A stretch of DNA of 64,000 bases, from the NCBI RefSeq assembly GCF_000024925.1, contig NC_013521.1:1054001-1118000 (forward strand). Reading direction: 5' to 3'. The translations under genes were made by a program, and so were the position numbers. The notes under the pieces were generated by a model. That model saw only the letters and a program-made list of their open reading frames with translations, was not told where the DNA came from and searched no databases. The stretch is from Sanguibacter keddieii DSM 10542 (GTDB lineage: Bacteria > Actinomycetota > Actinomycetes > Actinomycetales > Cellulomonadaceae). Shown piece by piece: positions 60,860 through 64,000 of this stretch (the first letter of the stretch is position 1; the number at the start of each line of letters is the position of its first letter).

Positions 60860-61015
60860 TGCGTCAAAGGTCCCATGTTTTGAGGAGTCGACCGCCAGCT
60901 GTAGTTCCTCGGGAGGTTGCGGACGTCGTGGACGCCCGACCTCACGAACCACGGGTGCCAGACGTCTTCAGGGTGGCTGGGATGATGGCTCCAGCCGCAG
61001 ACGAGAGGACGACAC

Positions 61016-61564
61016 GTGAGGACGTACCGGGTGATCGAGTCGCCCGTCGGACCGCTGACGGCCGTGAGCACCGACGGGGTGCTCAGCGGCCTGTACATGG
61101 CCGACGCCGCACACCTGCCCGCGACCTTCGGGGAGCCGTGGACGCAGCCGACAGGTCAGCCCGGTGTCGACCAGCCCGGTGTCGACCAGCCCGGTGCCGA
61201 CCAGCGCGGTGCCGACCAGCTCGAGGCGGAGCTCGCCGAGTACTTCGCGGGGGAGCGGACGGTGTTCACCGTGCCGACCGCCGCGGTCGGCACGCCCTTC
61301 CAGCTCCGTGTCTGGGAGCAGCTGGCCGAGATCCCCTACGGGACCACGCGCAGCTACCTCGACCTCGCGCTCGCCCTGGGCGACGCCCGCCTCGTGCGTG
61401 CCGTCGGTGCGGCCAACGGCCGCAACCCGCTGTCGATCGTCGTCCCGTGCCACCGCGTCGTCGGCTCGGACGGGACGCTCACCGGGTACGCCGGCGGGGT
61501 CGCCCGCAAGGAGCTGCTGCTCGCGCTCGAGGACCCGCGGCGCAGAGCGGACACGCTCTTCTGA
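61016..61564 (+). CDS. O6-alkylguanine-DNA alkyltransferase, first copy
   Basis: 182 residues, GTG start. The active-site motif PCHRVVG is intact with Cys145, and the preceding [33 protein letters not shown] carries the Arg finger and the Asn hinge of the Ogt/AGT family. The N-terminal domain contains an unusual insertion (about residues 48-67) of four pentapeptides, [20 protein letters not shown], encoded by a 15-bp tandem repeat. It removes alkyl groups from O6 of guanine in a suicide reaction. First gene of the operon; its TGA overlaps the sigma factor ATG (TGATG). Confidence 0.93.
   Translation: MRTYRVIESPVGPLTAVSTDGVLSGLYMADAAHLPATFGEPWTQPTGQPGVDQPGVDQPGADQRGADQLEAELAEYFAGERTVFTVPTAAVGTPFQLRVWEQLAEIPYGTTRSYLDLALALGDARLVRAVGAANGRNPLSIVVPCHRVVGSDGTLTGYAGGVARKELLLALEDPRRRADTLF
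61157..61216 (+). repeat. 15-bp coding tandem repeat in the first alkyltransferase gene
   Basis: CAGCCCGGTGTCGAC is present twice exactly (61157-61171, 61172-61186), then with one change (61187-61201) and with two (61202-61216). The copy number could vary between strains by slippage without a frameshift. Confidence 0.9.
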
Positions 61565-62121
61565 TGCGCGCCGCCTTCGACCACGTCGTCTCGCAGCACG
61601 GCCCCGCCGTGCTGCGCGTCTGCCGGGCGCTCGTGGGCCCGGACGACGCGGACGACGCGTGGGCGGACTCCTTCCTCTCCGCGATGCGTGCCTACCCCGA
61701 CCTCCCGGACGACGCGAACGTCGAGGCGTGGCTCGTCACGATCGCGCGTCGCAGGTGCGTCGACCACCTGCGCGCCCGCGCACGACGGGCGCTGCCCGTC
61801 GAGGCCCTCCCCGAGCGTCCGGCCACCCAGGCGGTCGGGGTCGCCGAGCGGCTCGACCTCTACTCGGCCCTCGCCGCGCTGCCGACCAAGCAGCGTGAGT
61901 CCGTCGCCCTCCACCACCTCGGAGGCCTGCCCTACGCCGAGGTCGCCGCGCTGCTCGGAGGGACCGAGGCGGCGGCCCGGCGCGCAGCAGCGGACGGCAC
62001 GAAGGCGCTGCGCGCGGCGCTCGCGGACCAGGACCAGGACGTGGGCTCGGGTCGGGCTCCCCGCACGACACAGATCCAGACGACGTCCAGGACCCAGGAG
62101 GTGCACCGTGCACGACGCTGA
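61564..62121 (+). CDS. ECF-like RNA polymerase sigma factor of the alkyltransferase operon
   Basis: 185 residues from ATG 61564, overlapping the previous stop. Region 2 is recognisable in AVLRVCRALVGPDDADDAWADSFLSAMRAY and NVEAWLVTIARRRCVDHLRARARR. Region 4 has LAALPTKQRESVALHHLGGLPYAEVAALLGGTEAAARRAAADGTKALR. The tail is Thr/Gln-rich. No anti-sigma factor of a known class is adjacent; the following gene is a second alkyltransferase with an acidic N-terminal extension, whose reading frame overlaps the end of this one by 14 bases. Its target promoters are unknown, but the context points to DNA-alkylation stress. Confidence 0.88.
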   Translation: MRAAFDHVVSQHGPAVLRVCRALVGPDDADDAWADSFLSAMRAYPDLPDDANVEAWLVTIARRRCVDHLRARARRALPVEALPERPATQAVGVAERLDLYSALAALPTKQRESVALHHLGGLPYAEVAALLGGTEAAARRAAADGTKALRAALADQDQDVGSGRAPRTTQIQTTSRTQEVHRARR

Positions 62122-62809
62122 CACACAGGGCAGGAGCATCCAGCCCGGACCTCTCCACGACGACCTTGGTGACACGGTCGACCGCGACGGTGACCTCGCC
62201 GACCGCGACCGCGACCGCGACCTCGCCGACCTCGACCCGACGGCGGGCGCGACCGTCGAGGGCAGGCTCCGTGCCAGGCTGGCGCAGGCCGCGGCGGACG
62301 ACGGCGTGCTCGACGTCGCCTACCGCACCGTCGACACCCCGGTGGGCGAGATGCTGGTCGCGGCGACCGAGGTCGGCGTCCTGCGCCTCGCGTTCGCCGT
62401 CGAGGGCTTCGACCAGGTGCTCGACACGCTCGCCCGGAAGGTCAGCCCTCGGGTGCTGCGCGCACCGGCGCGGCTGGATCCCGTGGTGCGCGAGCTCGAG
62501 GAGTACCTCGCCGGCAGGCGCACGCGCTTCGACCTCCCGCTCGACCTCGCCCTGACCAGCGGGTTCCGACGCGAGGTCGTTCGCCACCTCCCGGACATCC
62601 CCTACGGGCAGACGGCCAGCTACGCGGCCGTGGCCGCGCTCGCGGGCAGCCCGCGGGCGGTCCGCGCCGTCGGGACCGCCTGCGCGACCAACCCGTTGCC
62701 GCTCGTCGTGCCGTGCCACCGCGTGGTCCGTTCGGACGGCGCCCTGGGCCAGTACGTCGGGGGAGCCGACGCCAAGGGCTGGCTGCTCGACCTGGAGGCT
62801 GCGCGCTGA
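62108..62809 (+). CDS. O6-alkylguanine-DNA alkyltransferase, second copy with N-terminal extension
   Basis: 233 residues from GTG 62108, six bases after AGGAGG; it overlaps the sigma gene's 3' end. Residues 1-65 are very acidic (DDLGDTVDRDGDLADRDRDRD) followed by an amphipathic helix (TVEGRLRARLAQAAADD) absent from the first copy. From residue 70 a complete alkyltransferase follows: VAYRTVDTPVGEML, FRREVVRHLPDIPYGQTASYAAVA, and the active site PCHRVVR with Cys203. The extension and position, directly coupled behind a sigma factor, are where an anti-sigma factor is normally encoded. Confidence 0.9.
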   Translation: MHDADTQGRSIQPGPLHDDLGDTVDRDGDLADRDRDRDLADLDPTAGATVEGRLRARLAQAAADDGVLDVAYRTVDTPVGEMLVAATEVGVLRLAFAVEGFDQVLDTLARKVSPRVLRAPARLDPVVRELEEYLAGRRTRFDLPLDLALTSGFRREVVRHLPDIPYGQTASYAAVAALAGSPRAVRAVGTACATNPLPLVVPCHRVVRSDGALGQYVGGADAKGWLLDLEAAR

Positions 62810-62850
62810 CGCGTCCTCGGCTGCTGGCCCGAGCCAGCCGTCCGCCGTGA

Positions 62851-62872
62851 GTTCTCACCCGGTTCAGCACCA
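62851..62872 (+). promoter_or_regulatory. PHO-box-like direct repeat before the phosphatase gene
   Basis: GTTCTCACCCG and GTTCAGCACCA follow each other with an 11-base period, the layout of a Streptomyces PhoP box (consensus near GTTCACCCGGC). Only the GTTC cores and some downstream positions agree. Confidence 0.3.
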
Positions 62873-62988
62873 CGACACCCGGTCTCCACCGTCGCTCCCT
62901 ACGGTGCTCGAGGCGTCTCCCGACCGCCGACGCACCGTCGGGACCGAGCGCCTCGCCACAGCGAGGTGAGAACCTGGAGAGAACCTTC

Positions 62989-64000
62989 GTGAACGACACG
63001 ACCGTGGCGCGTCGAGCGCCGCGCCTGGCCCGAGCTGTCGCAGCAGCAGCCGCGTGCCTGATCGTCGGAGGTGGGGCGCTGACGGCTGTCGCCCCGACCG
63101 CCGAGGCCGCCACCACCCTCCCCGACTCCTTCGTCGACACCGCCACCCCGTGGACGTACTCCGACGACGGCACCGACCCGTCCGCCGGGGACGCCGACAG
63201 GCTCACCTGGACCACCGCTGCCTTCGACGACTCCGCCTGGGCTACCGCGTCCGGTGCCTTCGGCGCCAAGAACGGCCTCGCGACGGGCATCGGCGCGGCC
63301 TTCCCGATCACGACGCTGCTCAACCACTACCTCGACGGCACGGCGGCCCCGACCGTCCCGACGTACCACTTCCGCACGACCTTCAACGTGACGGCCGAGC
63401 AGATCGCCGAGATCCGCGGTCTGCGCGGCGACATCGTCTTCGACGACGCGGTGCAGGTCTTCGTCAACGGCGACAAGGTCGCCGGATTCGTCGACGACCG
63501 CGTCGAGGCGGCTCCCGAGGCCGAGCGCAACCTCATGTACGCGGGCGCCAACGGCGGCAACCCGGTCGCGCACACCTTCACCGTCCCGGTCGAGGACCTC
63601 GTCGCGGGCGAGAACACCATCGCGGTGGCGCTCTACCAGGACCGCGCCTCCAGCTCGGACATCTACCTCGACATGAAGTCCCTCGCCCCGGTGCCGCTCG
63701 TCGTCGACGCCGAGCACACGGACGTCGTCATGACCGTCGGCTCCGACGAGACCTCGCGCAGCATCACCTGGTACACGAACGTCGACTCCCCGCAGCAGGT
63801 ACAGCTCGCCCCGGCCGCGGCCGTGGTGGACGGGCAGATGCCGGCCTCGGCGACGACGGTCCTGGCGACCGGCGGGCCCACGTCGAGCGGTGAGTTCCGA
63901 CGCTCCGCGACGCTCGCAGACCTCGCCGCGTCGACCGACTACGTCTACAGGGTCGGCAGCGACACCGACGGGTGGTCCGCGACGTACCCGTTCTCGACCG
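62989..64000 (+). CDS. Secreted purple-acid-phosphatase-like metallophosphoesterase, N-terminal part (partial)
   Basis: GTG start at 62989 with GGAG about nine bases upstream; the frame is open through the right edge (337 codons). A Tat/Sec-like signal peptide (VARRAPRLARAVAAAAACLIVGGGALT...AEA) is followed by a beta-rich domain (SFVDTATPWTYSDDGTDPS, FRTTFNVTAEQIAEIRGLRG) resembling a galactose-binding module. Then comes the fibronectin-III-like N-domain of purple acid phosphatases: VVMTVGSDETSRSITWYTN, with STDYVYRVGSDTDGWS. The catalytic metallophosphoesterase domain would lie beyond the window. It may release phosphate from extracellular organic phosphates. Confidence 0.82.
   Translation, partial: MNDTTVARRAPRLARAVAAAAACLIVGGGALTAVAPTAEAATTLPDSFVDTATPWTYSDDGTDPSAGDADRLTWTTAAFDDSAWATASGAFGAKNGLATGIGAAFPITTLLNHYLDGTAAPTVPTYHFRTTFNVTAEQIAEIRGLRGDIVFDDAVQVFVNGDKVAGFVDDRVEAAPEAERNLMYAGANGGNPVAHTFTVPVEDLVAGENTIAVALYQDRASSSDIYLDMKSLAPVPLVVDAEHTDVVMTVGSDETSRSITWYTNVDSPQQVQLAPAAAVVDGQMPASATTVLATGGPTSSGEFRRSATLADLAASTDYVYRVGSDTDGWSATYPFST

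Overview
The window is very GC-rich, almost entirely coding, and reads as the chromosome of an actinomycete, most likely a facultatively anaerobic member of the Micrococcales near Sanguibacter, Cellulomonas or Oerskovia (an inference from gene content). It carries the core order sahH - mtrA - mtrB - lpqB - comF - hpf - secA - rsgA - aroA - sigR/sigH - rsrA/rshA, which is the arrangement of the Mycobacterium tuberculosis mtrAB/secA1/sigH region. Lineage-specific blocks are inserted between these anchors. Overlapping stop/start codons (ATGA, GTGA, TGATG, TAATG) tie genes into operons throughout. I saw no tRNA, rRNA, insertion sequence, prophage or CRISPR array.

Layout. (1) 1-2384: the end of S-adenosylhomocysteinase, then a NarL-type histidine kinase/response regulator pair. 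(2) 2603-11341: a 2912-residue secreted protein with seven C-terminal repeats and an LPWTG sorting signal. (3) 11563-14644: an acyltransferase-3 membrane protein, an RDD protein and a SpoIIM-like protein. (4) 14730-20563, minus strand: one coupled operon encoding a Pro/Gly/Tyr-rich membrane protein, DUF4129, DUF4350, a MoxR ATPase, DUF58 and a previously unlisted 40-residue membrane peptide. (5) 20788-26856: mtrA-mtrB-lpqB-comF-hpf. (6) 27072-32520: a YcaQ-like glycosylase and a heterodimeric ABC exporter. (7) 32663-41314: secA, a DUF6459 protein, an intergenic region with two DnaA boxes, DUF6912, hisN, rsgA, aroA and DoxX. (8) 41509-42652: a redox sigma/anti-sigma pair behind a matching promoter, then the 24-residue ribosomal protein bL37. 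(9) 42889-45786: a lone pilT, a DUF4097 protein and an SGNH-fold protein. (10) 45972-53893, minus strand: kgd, an ABC-2 exporter with an operator-like palindrome, and an OmpR-type two-component pair. (11) 54164-57721: two CNNM/CBS membrane proteins and a VanY-like peptidase. (12) 57973-60786: adhE. (13) 61016-62809: an alkyltransferase - sigma factor - alkyltransferase operon. (14) 62989 onward: the start of a secreted purple-acid-phosphatase-like enzyme.

Functional themes are cell-envelope homeostasis and secretion (MtrAB-LpqB, SecA, the MoxR/DUF58 operon, VanY, LPxTG adhesin), stress responses (SigR/RsrA, HPF, the alkylation cassette, YcaQ) and redox/energy metabolism (kgd, adhE).

The best candidates for undescribed biology are the alkyltransferase-sigma-alkyltransferase cassette, the envelope MoxR operon with its 40-residue terminal peptide, a pair of consensus DnaA boxes far from any visible origin gene, and two FliA/WhiG-like promoter matches in front of pilT and the giant adhesin. 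Short tandem repeats (9-22 bp) between and within genes are unusually frequent. All start codons and functions here are read by eye; no database search was run.
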